A program made the translations under genes and the position numbers. Shown piece by piece: positions 8,100 to 16,748 of a stretch of DNA of 37,660 nt (within the stretch, counting starts at the first letter, position 1; each line of letters starts with the position of its first letter). The stretch is from assembly GCF_007280575.1 (NCBI RefSeq), contig NZ_VKJP01000022.1, positions 1-37,660 of the forward strand, given 5' to 3'. Under the pieces are notes generated by a model. The model was not told where the DNA came from and did no database searches. It saw nothing but the letters and a program-made list of their open reading frames with translations. The DNA is from Streptomyces benahoarensis. GTDB taxonomy: Bacteria; Actinomycetota; Actinomycetes; Streptomycetales; Streptomycetaceae.

Positions 8100-9115
8100 C
8101 GCCGCACGCCCCCGATCGCAGCGCCGCGGACGGGACGACCGGCGTTCACCGTGTCGAGCACGGCGTCGGCCAGCGACCTGGGGACCCGGCCGCCGTGCGC
8201 CAGCGTCGGGGTGACCAGCACCTCGGGGCCGAGCGCCCGGATCGCGTCCGCCTCCTGGGCGTCGGCGGTGTCCAGGACGAAGACGTCGCACACGTCACGG
8301 ATCAGCTCCGCCGCGCCGGTGGCGGTGGCGGATATGCCCCGGGACTCCATGAGGCGTTGCCTGCTGTCCGCCCGTCGCGCTTCGCCCGGATCCTCGAACG
8401 GCACCCGGCTGACGGTGGGGGTGACCGCCACAACCGGACAGCGCACGTCCCGCAGCGCCTCCCGCATCCCCGGCACCGCCAGCACCGGGCCGAGGCTCGC
8501 CACCGGGTTGCTCGGGCCCAGGACGACCAGGTCGGCGGCGGCCAGCGCGTCCAGCACACCGGGCGCCGGGCGGGACGCGGAGATGCCCGCGTACGTCACC
8601 TCGTGCACCCGCGGCGCGGCAGCGTCCCGGACCAGGAACTCCTGGTAGCTGCGGCGCTCGCCGTCGGTGCACAACAGCTGGGTGCCGACGGGCTGTTCGG
8701 TGGCGGGCAGCACCCGGCAGCGCAGGCCCATGCCCGCCGCCAGCCGCCGCGTCACCTCGGCCAGGCCCACACCGTCGCGCAGCCACGAGGTCCGCAGCAG
8801 ATGGGTGGCGAGATCGGTGTCACCGAGGTTGAACCACACGTCATTGCCCAGCTCGCGCAGGGTCTCCATGCACCGCCAGGTCTCGCCCTTGGTGCCCCAG
8901 CCGCGTTCCACGTCCTGGCGGCCGCTGAGCGCGTACAGCGTGGTGTCGAGGTCCGGGCAGACCCGCACGCCGTGTGCCCAGAGATCGTCCCCGGTGTTGA
9001 CCACCAGGGTCAGGGGGGAGGGCAGCCCCGGTGTCGCCTCGTCCAGTGCCTCGTTCAGGGTGAGCCACAGGCGCGATGCGCCGATGCCGCCCCCGATACC
9101 CACAACGTTGACCAT
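8096..9115 (-). CDS. CofD/FbiA-like 2-phospho-lactate (PEP) transferase
   Basis: The 339-residue protein belongs to the CofD/FbiA family, whose members join a phospho-lactyl or PEP moiety to the deazaflavin Fo in F420 synthesis. Visible family landmarks are the N-terminal MVNVVGIGGGIGASR, VVNTGDDLWAHGVRVCPDLD (residues about 37-56), TLYALSG, WFNLGDTDLATHL, and the VVLGPSNPVASLGPVLAVPG loop. The start at 9115 puts the glycine loop at the N-terminus as in the family; upstream in-frame ATGs would overlap the ligase gene. The stop of the ligase lies 1 bp upstream and the GCHII-LuxR ATG overlaps its stop, so all three are one operon. There is no fbiB or Fo synthase nearby, so it may be a dedicated paralog rather than the housekeeping enzyme. 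Confidence 0.85.
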   Translation of the reverse strand: MVNVVGIGGGIGASRLWLTLNEALDEATPGLPSPLTLVVNTGDDLWAHGVRVCPDLDTTLYALSGRQDVERGWGTKGETWRCMETLRELGNDVWFNLGDTDLATHLLRTSWLRDGVGLAEVTRRLAAGMGLRCRVLPATEQPVGTQLLCTDGERRSYQEFLVRDAAAPRVHEVTYAGISASRPAPGVLDALAAADLVVLGPSNPVASLGPVLAVPGMREALRDVRCPVVAVTPTVSRVPFEDPGEARRADSRQRLMESRGISATATGAAELIRDVCDVFVLDTADAQEADAIRALGPEVLVTPTLAHGGRVPRSLADAVLDTVNAGRPVRGAAIGGVRR

Positions 9116-9116
9116 G

Positions 9117-10355
9117 TCACTCCGCCTCAGCGCGCTCATTCGGCCGCCGGCAGCCGGCGGCACTCAGGGACGACAGCAGGTCGGCGCGGGAGTCCGCCGA
9201 CCGGATCTCACATGATCTTCCCGGTATCCCGCCCGCTGCCGGAGGGCGGCCCACCCGGACGTGCCCTAACCGGGCACCGGGCCGACGGGCCCCGTCCGGA
9301 GCGGTGCGGCCGCCCGGCCCCCGCCGCGTGGGGGCGCCGCGCTCCCGTTTACGGCGTCTGGCCTGCGCGGACGCCAGCACCGGGGCGACGGTCTCCTGCA
9401 TTCCGTACAGCTGGAGCAGGGAGACCTGGAACCGCTTCTCGAACGAGGTGGTCCGCTCCTCGGACATCTTCTGCGTGGCGATCACCGCCCGCAGACCGTG
9501 CGAGGTGTCCCAGACGCTCTCCTCCCGCGCCAGCAGCATGCACAGCGGCGCGGGCAGCAGCCCGGCGAGCGTCGCCTGCAGCGTGGCGGCCTGACCGGCC
9601 CAGCGCGCGGCGGTGAAGCCCGGCGTGAGCGCGATCGAACCGCCGCTGACCAGCGCCGACATCGACGCGTACTGCTGGGAGTTGCCGCGGAACAGCGGCA
9701 GCACGATCAGCTGACGGTCGTCGGGCCGCATCCGCAGCCGACCCGCGATGTTCCGCCCGGCGCCCAGATACGCGGCATGGCTGAGCGGCACCTCCTCGGC
9801 GGGGCCCGGGCCCGAGGCGGCGTGCAGCACCCCGAGGAGATCGTGCGGGCCGGGGCCCGCGCCGTCCCGCTCGGGGTCCCACGGCGCGTCCGACTGCGCG
9901 TCGCGCGCGGTGTGGAACGCGTCGTGCCCGTCCCCGCCGATGACCAGCAGATGGCGGCAGTCCGGTGCCTGGACGCAGGCGCGCGCGGTGGTGTCCCGCA
10001 AAGACGCCTGGGCGACGGTGACATGGCAGCGGGAGCGGGCGAGCAGATACCCCAGCTCGTCCGGGGTGTGCAGCGGATCGCTCGGGACGAGTACGGCGCC
10101 CATCCGCGCCGCGCCGAACCACAGGTCGTAGAACTCCGGGCAGTTGGCCGTGTGCACGTTGAGCCGGTCACCGATCCGCAGCCCGAGCGAGCGCAGCAGC
10201 CGCGCCGTCCGGGTCGCCCGTGCGTCCATCTCGGCCCAGCTGACCGACAGTTGCCCGCCCTCCGGGGTCTCGGCGGCGAGGAAGATCTCGGCGCCGTGGC
10301 GGGCGGCTCCCTGGGCCAGTGCGGCTGCGACGGTGTCCGCGGTTCTCGTACTCAC
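9117..10355 (-). CDS. AMP-dependent synthetase/ligase, C-terminally truncated
   Basis: The 412-residue product has the N-terminal domain of an adenylate-forming enzyme: LLRSLGLRIGDRLNVHTANC, FGAARMGAVLVPSDP, LPLFRGNSQQY (217-227) and YGMQETVAP (317-325). Family members usually have about 500 or more residues. Here the similarity stops near residue 331 and the rest is Arg/Gly/Pro-rich, so the C-terminal lid domain with the catalytic Lys is absent. The phosphate-binding A3 loop reads AASGPGPAEEV instead of TSGTTGxPKGV (its Lys replaced by Glu), and the A5 motif has Gln for Thr. It therefore looks inactive, or acts as a binding protein. A TTA codon sits at 9267-9269 (residue 363). It is the first gene of the minus-strand operon with cofD-like and GCHII-LuxR. 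Confidence 0.8.
   Translation of the reverse strand: MSTRTADTVAAALAQGAARHGAEIFLAAETPEGGQLSVSWAEMDARATRTARLLRSLGLRIGDRLNVHTANCPEFYDLWFGAARMGAVLVPSDPLHTPDELGYLLARSRCHVTVAQASLRDTTARACVQAPDCRHLLVIGGDGHDAFHTARDAQSDAPWDPERDGAGPGPHDLLGVLHAASGPGPAEEVPLSHAAYLGAGRNIAGRLRMRPDDRQLIVLPLFRGNSQQYASMSALVSGGSIALTPGFTAARWAGQAATLQATLAGLLPAPLCMLLAREESVWDTSHGLRAVIATQKMSEERTTSFEKRFQVSLLQLYGMQETVAPVLASAQARRRKRERGAPTRRGPGGRTAPDGARRPGARLGHVRVGRPPAAGGIPGRSCEIRSADSRADLLSSLSAAGCRRPNERAEAE
9257..9269. promoter_or_regulatory. GGACRTGCCCTAA motif, copy 2
   Basis: GGACGTGCCCTAA matches the copy at 7200-7212 at 12 of 13 bases. It lies inside the non-conserved tail of the ligase gene and upstream of cofD, and it creates that gene's TTA codon. 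If it is an operator or promoter element, it would sit about 140 bp upstream of the CofD start. Recurrence is the only evidence. Confidence 0.25.
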
Positions 10356-10465
10356 GGCAGTGACTCTTGTGCGGCCACCTCACTTGGACCGCAACGGTTC
10401 ATCAAATATTGCTTAACTGCTCGCTCAAGGTGATCGCGTGGTGACGCGAAAGGGTGAACAATGAG
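10356..10465. promoter_or_regulatory. divergent promoter region
   Basis: This 110-bp gap separates the minus-strand ligase operon from the plus-strand response regulator. It holds the most AT-rich stretch nearby (TCATCAAATATTGCTTAACT at about 10401-10420). It also has a GGTGA repeated at 10430, 10440 and 10453. It must hold promoters for both directions. I could not assign a clean -35/-10 pair. Confidence 0.45.
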
Positions 10466-11251
10466 ATGATCGACACCCCGCGCAGTGCGGTTCGATCGAT
10501 GCGGGGAGGCGCTTTGCCGAGCACTGGCACGCATGCTCATGTCCTGGTGGTGGACGACGACGAGGATGTCCGGACGCTGGCCAGATGGCAGCTGGAATCC
10601 GAGGGCTTCGAAGTGCTGACGGCCGCCGACGGCCAGACGGCGCTCGACGCCGTCGCGGAGGGACGGCCCGACGTCGTCCTCCTCGACCTCACCCTTCCGC
10701 TCGTCGCGGGTCTGGACGTCCTCACCCACATCCGGCGCCGCTCCGCCGACCTCCCGGTGATCGTCGTCTCCGGCAGGTCCGGCGAGACGGACCGCATCGT
10801 CGGCCTCGACCTCGGCGCCGACGACTACGTCGTCAAACCCTTCTCCCCGGCGGAACTCGCCGCGCGGGTCCGCTCGGTGCTGCGCCGCAGCCGCCGGGCC
10901 GAGACCGCGCCCGCGACGCCCGTGCCCGTCCAGGAGCCGCTCGCCGAGCCACCGCGCGCCCGCGGGGGCCTGGTCATCGACCGGGCGACGCGGACGGTCA
11001 CGGTGCGCGGTGACGCGGTGGAGCTGACCGCCCGCGAGTTCGACCTGCTGGCCTTCCTCGCGGCTTCGCCCCGCCACGTCTACACCCGCGACCAACTCCT
11101 CGAACACGTCTGGCAGTCCTCCAGCGACTGGCAGGAGCCGGCCACTGTGACTCAGCACGTCCACCGGCTGCGACGCAAGCTGGAACGCGACCCGGACCGC
11201 CCGCACTGGCTGCGCACGGTCCGTGGTGTCGGCTACCGCTTCGAGCCCTGA
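10466..11251 (+). CDS. OmpR/PhoB-family response regulator
   Basis: The receiver domain opens with HVLVVDDDEDV (acidic pocket). The phospho-acceptor is the Asp in VVLLDLTLP (residue 74 from this start), with Ser in VIVVSGRSG and the Lys of VKPFSPAEL completing the active site. A linker of about 40 residues leads to a C-terminal winged helix (ELTAREFDLLAFLAASP, then TVTQHVHRLRRKLERDP and TVRGVGYRFEP), as in OmpR/PhoB regulators. The start is uncertain. ATG 10466 has AAAGGGTG upstream, but TTG 10514 is preceded 4 bases earlier by a perfect GGGGAGG and would leave only 8 residues before the receiver. The partner kinase gene follows 16 bp later. Confidence 0.9.
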   Translation: MIDTPRSAVRSMRGGALPSTGTHAHVLVVDDDEDVRTLARWQLESEGFEVLTAADGQTALDAVAEGRPDVVLLDLTLPLVAGLDVLTHIRRRSADLPVIVVSGRSGETDRIVGLDLGADDYVVKPFSPAELAARVRSVLRRSRRAETAPATPVPVQEPLAEPPRARGGLVIDRATRTVTVRGDAVELTAREFDLLAFLAASPRHVYTRDQLLEHVWQSSSDWQEPATVTQHVHRLRRKLERDPDRPHWLRTVRGVGYRFEP

Positions 11252-11267
11252 AAACCCAGAAGGTGTC

Positions 11268-12992
11268 ATGTTGCGCGAATTCGATCGGAGTGCCTCTCTG
11301 GGGGCGGGCCCGGGCACCGAGGCCATGCCGCAGCTGCTCGTCCACCACGCCCAGGTGCTGGAGATGATGGCGGAGGGCGCACCGCTGCGGCCCGTCCTGG
11401 ACGCCGTCACCGGCGCGCTGGAGGACCTGCTGCCCGGCACGAAGTGTTCGGTGCTGCTCCTCGACGAGCGTTCCGGGCGGCTGCACCACGGCGCGGCCCC
11501 CAGCATGCCGCAGAAGTACATCGAGATGATCGACGGCATGGACACCGGCCCCTGCGCGGGCTCGTGCGGCACCGCCGCGTACACCGCGGTGCCCGTCGTG
11601 GTGCCCGACATCCACCGCAGCGCCCTGTGGGACGACTTCCGTCCGGCCGCCGCCATCGCCGGGGTCCGGGCCTGCTGGTCGACGCCCATACCCGGCAAGG
11701 ACGGCCAGGTGCTCGGCACGTTCGCGGTCTACTACGACACCCCGCACACCCCCACCGAGTACGAACGCCATCTCGTCGAACGCTTCACCCACCTCGCCGC
11801 CGTCGCCATCGACCACGACCGGCTCTTCGGCAGCCTGGCGCAGAGTGAGGAACGCTTCCGCCGCGCCTTCGACGACAACGCCGCCGGGATGGCGCTGCTC
11901 GGCCTCGACGGGCGGGTGCTGCGGGTCAACCGCGCCCTGTGCGCCCTGCTGCGCAGGGAGGCGTCCGACCTGGTCGGGCGCTACTTCCAGGATCTGGTGG
12001 AGGCCGAGGACCGCGCCTCCCTGCTGCACGGCGTCGCCGCCGAGACCGACGACCGGCACCGCTTCGAACTCCGCTTCCGCCGCCTCCACGACGAGCCGAT
12101 CGTCACCTCGACGACGTACTCCGGTGTCCGCGACGCCTACGGCAACATCGCCTCCTGGTGCGTCAACCTCGTCGACGAGACCGACCGCAAGGCCGCCGAG
12201 GAGGAGCGGCGGGCGCGCGCCGAGGCGGAGATCGCGCAGCGCCACGCGGAGGAGAACAGCCGCACCAAGTCGCAGTTCATGACCGCGCTGGGGCACGAGA
12301 TCCGCACCCCGCTGCACGCCGTGGTCGGCTTCGGGGAGATGCTGCGCTCCGGCAATCTCACCCCGGAGCGCAGCGCGGAGGCGCTGGAGCGGATGAGCTC
12401 CGCCGCCAGGCACCTCGTGGATCTCGTCGACGACCTCAGCGACGTCGCCGCCATCGAGGCCCGCGCGCTGCGGCTGCGGGCCGAGCCGGTGCCGGTCGGA
12501 CCGCTCCTCGCCGATGTGCACGGGTTGCTGGCCACCGCGGCGGACGAGGCGTCGGTGACGTTCGACGCCGAGCTGCCGGAGGGCGCACCGGCCGTCATAG
12601 GCGACGAACGGCGGCTGCGGCAGGTCCTGTTGAACCTCGCCACCAACGCCATCAAGTACAACCACCCCGGCGGCCGCGTCGTCCTGAGCACCGCCCGGGC
12701 CGACGGCGACCGGCTCTCCCTGGTCGTCACCGACGACGGCCCCGGCATCCCCCGCCATCTCCAGCACCGGCTGTTCGTCCCGTTCGACCGGCTGGGCGCG
12801 GAACGCGGGAAGAACCCGGGCTCGGGCCTCGGCCTGCACGTCACCAAGGGACTGGTCGACGGCATGGGCGGCGAACTCGCCATCGAGAGCGGGGGGCCGG
12901 CCCCCGGCGCCGTCGCCCGCGTCACCCTGCCGACCCCCGGCGACACCGCGTCCCGGCCGCCCCGGGACCGTCCCGCACCCCGGGACGTATGA
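11268..12992 (+). CDS. GAF-PAS sensor histidine kinase
   Basis: The 574-residue kinase has no membrane segment and so senses a cytoplasmic signal. The order is a GAF domain (about 15-185; GTKCSVLLLDERSG and TGPCAGSCGTAAYTAVPVVV), a PAS domain (about 195-305; ALLGLDGRVLRVNRALCALL), a short coiled linker, HisKA with the phospho-acceptor H343 (MTALGHEIRTPLHA), and HATPase_c. The HATPase boxes are N (LNLATNAIKYN), G1 (VTDDGPGIP), F (FVPFDRLG) and G2 (GSGLGLHVTKGLV). The first GAF segment holds several Cys (ACWST, PCAGSC), which could sense redox or bind a cofactor. The ATG at 11268 follows AGAAGG. It forms an operon with the response regulator. Confidence 0.93.
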   Translation: MLREFDRSASLGAGPGTEAMPQLLVHHAQVLEMMAEGAPLRPVLDAVTGALEDLLPGTKCSVLLLDERSGRLHHGAAPSMPQKYIEMIDGMDTGPCAGSCGTAAYTAVPVVVPDIHRSALWDDFRPAAAIAGVRACWSTPIPGKDGQVLGTFAVYYDTPHTPTEYERHLVERFTHLAAVAIDHDRLFGSLAQSEERFRRAFDDNAAGMALLGLDGRVLRVNRALCALLRREASDLVGRYFQDLVEAEDRASLLHGVAAETDDRHRFELRFRRLHDEPIVTSTTYSGVRDAYGNIASWCVNLVDETDRKAAEEERRARAEAEIAQRHAEENSRTKSQFMTALGHEIRTPLHAVVGFGEMLRSGNLTPERSAEALERMSSAARHLVDLVDDLSDVAAIEARALRLRAEPVPVGPLLADVHGLLATAADEASVTFDAELPEGAPAVIGDERRLRQVLLNLATNAIKYNHPGGRVVLSTARADGDRLSLVVTDDGPGIPRHLQHRLFVPFDRLGAERGKNPGSGLGLHVTKGLVDGMGGELAIESGGPAPGAVARVTLPTPGDTASRPPRDRPAPRDV

Positions 12993-13007
12993 CGGGACGG
13001 AACGGGC

Positions 13008-13055
13008 CAATTCCCTGCGTACGGCGCTCAGCGCCCGTTCCCCGTAAGGGAATTG
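13008..13055 (+). terminator. two-level inverted repeat after the kinase gene
   Basis: CAATTCCCT (13008-13016) and AGGGAATTG (13047-13055) form an outer stem. Inside it is a second perfect stem, GGCGCT-C-AGCGCC (13023-13035). It starts 15 bp after the kinase stop. It may be the terminator of the two-component operon; its AT-bearing arms also resemble an operator. Confidence 0.45.
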
Positions 13056-13428
13056 CGCGTACACTTCGCGGCGGCAGCAGCGCGGCGCACCCGGTGCGCC
13101 CGCTGCGCAGGCCGTCGGGGCAGCAGCCCCCGGCGCGCCGGGGCCGGGCGGGCCCGCTGCCGCAGTCTCATCAGGGAACAACACCGGCCCACGGCCGCAC
13201 CCTTGGGGTGTGCCGTGCCGGGGTTTCGTCAGCACGGCGGAGCCGGAACGGTACGCCGCACCCGGCGCCGCTCCGGAGCCTTCCGCCGCCACCGGCCGAC
13301 GCGCCGCCCGGCCTCCTGGGCCCCGGGCGCGGACGGCCCGAACACATCACACCGAATCAGGGAGCCGACCCGCCCCGGTGCACGACCGGTACGGTCGCCG
13401 ACCCGATCCAGACGAAGGGGGAGCGGCG
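13056..13428 (+). other. non-coding gap upstream of the T7SS locus
   Basis: This stretch of about 370 bp is extremely C-rich, has no credible gene, and leads to the TTG start at 13429. An in-frame open extension back to 13210 exists but reads low-complexity Arg/Pro/Ala. I see no clear promoter hexamers, but the promoter for the beta-helix/AAA gene should lie here. Confidence 0.4.
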
Positions 13429-16400
13429 TTGGCCCGCCACCTGCTGATCGTGGACCCGGACGGGGTCGACGGACACCGCACCATCGCAGAAGCCATCCAG
13501 GCGGCCCGCAGCGGCGCCGTCATCAGTGTGCGGGCCGGGCGCTACGAGGAGAATCTCGTGGTGACCAAGATGGTCACGCTCGTCGCCCACGAGGCCGGGG
13601 CGGCCGTAGACATCGCGCCCCGCACCGGCAGCGCCGTCCAGGTGCTGGCCGAGGCCGTCAAACTCTCCGGACTGCGGCTGCGCAGCGACGACACGGAACT
13701 GCCGGTCGTCGATGTGCCGCGCGGTCAGGCCGCCCTGGACGACTGCGAGATCACCGGCGCGTCCTGGACGGCGCTGCTCTCCCGCGAGGAGGGCTCGCTG
13801 GCGATGCGCAACTGCCATGTCGTCAACCAGGCGGGCGCCGGGATCGTCGACATCTCCCGCGCCCCCAGCATCATCGAGAACTGCCTCCTCGAACGCCTCG
13901 GCAGCTCCGGCGTGGTGATCGGCGAGGACGCCGACCCGGTCGTGCGGGGCTGCACCGTGCGCGACGCCCGCGGCAACGGCGTCCTCGCCAACGGCCGGGC
14001 CCGCGGCACCGTCGAGGACTGCACCTTGACCACCACCGGCAAACCGGCCGTCGCGCTGGAGGAGGACAGCGCCACCCGCATCGCCCGGTGCCACCTGCGC
14101 GACACCGTCATCGGCCTGCATCTGTCCACCACCTCCCAGGTCACGGTCGAGGAGTGCACGGTCAGCGGCACCTCCAGCCACGGCGTGACGCTCGGCGGCG
14201 ACACCGACCCGGTTCTGCGCGGCGTACGCGTCGAGCGCAGCGACGGCCACGGCATCGTCGTCACCGGGCACGCCCGCGGCACCTTCACCGACTGCGTCGT
14301 CGAGGACGCCGCGGGCTCCGGCGTGGTGGCCGAGGAGTCCGCCGCGCCGGTTCTCACCGGTCTCACGCTCCGCGGCTGCGCGGCGGAGAGCCTGTTGCTC
14401 GCCGGGGACGGCGCGGCCCGCGTGGACCGCGCCGAGATCACCGCCGCGAAGGGCACCGGCATCCTCATCGACGGACAGGCCGCGCCGGTGCTGCGCCGGG
14501 TGACCGTCACCGACCCGGAGGGCCATGCCCTGGAGGTGCGGTCCACCGGCCGCGCCCAGATCGAGGACGGCGAGCTGACCGGCGCGGGCCGGTGCGGCGT
14601 CTCCCTCGCCGAGGGTGCCCGGCCCACCCTTCAGGCCACCGCCGTACGCGGCGCCAAACGTGCTGGCGTCCTCGTCGGGCCGCGGGCCGCCGCCACCCTC
14701 CTCGACTGCGAGATCGCCGCCGCCGGGGAGGACGGCGTCACGCTGGAGGAGGAGGCCGAACTGACCGCCGTCCGCACCTGGGTGCACGACGCCAAGGCCA
14801 ACGGCGTACGGGTCGGGCCGAAGGCGCGCGGCGCGCTCAACGGCTGCCGCCTCACCGACAACGCCGGGGACGGCGCCCGCGTCGAGACCGACAAGCGGGT
14901 CCGGGTGACCGGCTGCACCGTCACCGGCAACGGCGGCGCGGGCGTCCGCCAGACCTCACCCGACGGCGAGATCAGCGTCGAGGACCTGACCAGCGGCGAC
15001 AACGCCGACCCGGACATCTGGGGCGAGGCCGCGGCCGCCGCGGGCCCGGGCGGCGGCGTCGACACCCGAGGGCCGTTGGCCAAGCTCGACGCACTGGTCG
15101 GCCTCCAGGGCGTCAAGGAGCAGGTCAACATGCTCGTCAACCTCAACCGGCTGGCCCGCCGCCGCCGCGAGGCCGGGCTGCCGGTGCCGAACAACTCCCG
15201 CCATGTGGTCTTCGCGGGCCCGCCCGGCACCGGCAAGACCACCGTCGCCCGGCTCTACGGCTCGATCCTCGCCGCGCTCGGCGTGCTGCGCTCCGGCCAT
15301 CTGGTGGAGGTCTCCCGCGCCGACCTGGTCGCCAAGATCGTCGGCGGTACGGCGCTGAAGACCACCGAGGTCTTCGAGAAGGCGCTGGGCGGCGTCCTCT
15401 TCATCGACGAGGCGTACACCCTCACCGCCCAGGAGGGCAGCGGCGCCAACTTCGGCCAGGAGGCCGTCGACACCCTCGTCAAGCTGATGGAGGACCACCG
15501 CGACGAGGTGGTGGTCATCGCCGCCGGATACACCTCCCAGATGAGCAACTTCCTCGACTCCAACCCGGGCCTGGGCTCGCGCTTCAGCCGCACCATCGAG
15601 TTCGAGAACTACACCGTTCCCGAGCTGGTCACCATCGTGCGCAACCAGTGCGAGGCGCACCGCTACACCCTCGCGGAGGAGACCGAGAAGGCGCTCGCGG
15701 TGCATTTCGAGCGGATGCACAAGGACGAGTCGTTCGGCAATGCGCGCGCCGCCCGCAAGGTGTTCGAGGAGATGGTGGACCGGCAGGCGTTCCGGCTCGC
15801 GGAGATGGCCGAGGTGTCCCAGGACGATCTGACGACCTTCGTCCCGTCCGACGTCGGCAAGCAGGCGGCCGCCGCGGTCGGCGCGGGCACCGTCCAGCAC
15901 GACAACGAGGCACTGGACGAGGTGCTGGGACGGCTGCGCGCCATGACCGGCCTGGAAGCGGTCAAGAACGAGGTCGAGGACCTGGTCAACCTCCTCGGCA
16001 CGGCGCGCCGGAGGCAGGCGGCCGGACTGCCCGCCACCTCCGTCGGCCACCACCTGATCTTCGCCGGACCGCCCGGCACGGGAAAGACCACGGTCGCCCG
16101 GCTCTACGGTGAACTCCTCGGCTCCCTCGGCGTGTTGCCACGCGGCCAGCTCGTGGAGGTGGCCCGCGCCGACCTCGTCGGCCGGTACGTCGGCCACACC
16201 GCACAACTGACCCGCGACGTCTTCTCCCGGGCCCGCGGCGGCGTCCTCTTCATCGACGAGGCGTACACCCTCACCCCGTCCGGCGGCGCCTCCAACGACT
16301 TCGGGCAGGAGGCGGTGGACACCCTCGTCAAGCTGATGGAGGACCACCGCGGTGACGTCGCGGTGGTTGCCGCCGGATACTCCGGCGAGATGGAGCGCTT

Positions 16401-16722
16401 CCTCGCCTCCAACCCGGGCCTGGCGTCCCGCTTCTCCCGTACCGTCCACTTCGAGGACTACACCACCGACGAACTCCTCTCCATCGTCCTCGGCACCTGC
16501 GAACGGGACGGCTACGCATGCGTCCCTGAAACGGTGGAGGGCCTGCGCCGCCACTTCGAGCAGGTCGAACGCGGCGAGGACTTCGGCAACGCCCGCTACG
16601 CCCGCAAGGTGATGGAGGCGATGGTCACCCGGCAGGCGAGCCGGTTGAGCCGGATGCCGGAGGCGGGGGTGGAGGAGCTGCGGCGACTGCTGCCGCAGGA
16701 TCTGGCGAGTGCCAACCTCTGA
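13429..16722 (+). CDS. beta-helix protein fused to two EccA-like AAA+ ATPase domains
   Basis: The protein has 1097 residues from the TTG at 13429, which sits 5-10 bases after GGGGGAG. A GTG at 13378 is the alternative. Residues about 1-520 are a right-handed parallel beta-helix of the NosD/pectate-lyase type. Some twenty rungs repeat the pattern 'G-x-G-[IV]-x-[VL]-x-x-x-A-x-P-x-[IVL]-x-x-C-x-[IV]', for example SSGVVIGEDADPVVRGCTV. Two CbxX/CfqX-type AAA+ modules follow. The first has GPPGTGKT with K603 and VLFIDEAYTL with D660. The second has GPPGTGKT with K886 and the same Walker B with D943. The pair is very similar to each other. EccA, the AAA+ of ESX systems, has one such module after TPRs. 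Here the beta-helix replaces the TPR part, probably as the substrate-binding or docking domain. The mycosin gene follows by 239 bp. Confidence 0.88.
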   Translation: MARHLLIVDPDGVDGHRTIAEAIQAARSGAVISVRAGRYEENLVVTKMVTLVAHEAGAAVDIAPRTGSAVQVLAEAVKLSGLRLRSDDTELPVVDVPRGQAALDDCEITGASWTALLSREEGSLAMRNCHVVNQAGAGIVDISRAPSIIENCLLERLGSSGVVIGEDADPVVRGCTVRDARGNGVLANGRARGTVEDCTLTTTGKPAVALEEDSATRIARCHLRDTVIGLHLSTTSQVTVEECTVSGTSSHGVTLGGDTDPVLRGVRVERSDGHGIVVTGHARGTFTDCVVEDAAGSGVVAEESAAPVLTGLTLRGCAAESLLLAGDGAARVDRAEITAAKGTGILIDGQAAPVLRRVTVTDPEGHALEVRSTGRAQIEDGELTGAGRCGVSLAEGARPTLQATAVRGAKRAGVLVGPRAAATLLDCEIAAAGEDGVTLEEEAELTAVRTWVHDAKANGVRVGPKARGALNGCRLTDNAGDGARVETDKRVRVTGCTVTGNGGAGVRQTSPDGEISVEDLTSGDNADPDIWGEAAAAAGPGGGVDTRGPLAKLDALVGLQGVKEQVNMLVNLNRLARRRREAGLPVPNNSRHVVFAGPPGTGKTTVARLYGSILAALGVLRSGHLVEVSRADLVAKIVGGTALKTTEVFEKALGGVLFIDEAYTLTAQEGSGANFGQEAVDTLVKLMEDHRDEVVVIAAGYTSQMSNFLDSNPGLGSRFSRTIEFENYTVPELVTIVRNQCEAHRYTLAEETEKALAVHFERMHKDESFGNARAARKVFEEMVDRQAFRLAEMAEVSQDDLTTFVPSDVGKQAAAAVGAGTVQHDNEALDEVLGRLRAMTGLEAVKNEVEDLVNLLGTARRRQAAGLPATSVGHHLIFAGPPGTGKTTVARLYGELLGSLGVLPRGQLVEVARADLVGRYVGHTAQLTRDVFSRARGGVLFIDEAYTLTPSGGASNDFGQEAVDTLVKLMEDHRGDVAVVAAGYSGEMERFLASNPGLASRFSRTVHFEDYTTDELLSIVLGTCERDGYACVPETVEGLRRHFEQVERGEDFGNARYARKVMEAMVTRQASRLSRMPEAGVEELRRLLPQDLASANL

Positions 16723-16748
16723 ACGGCCGGGTTTGCTGTCACCTCTGA

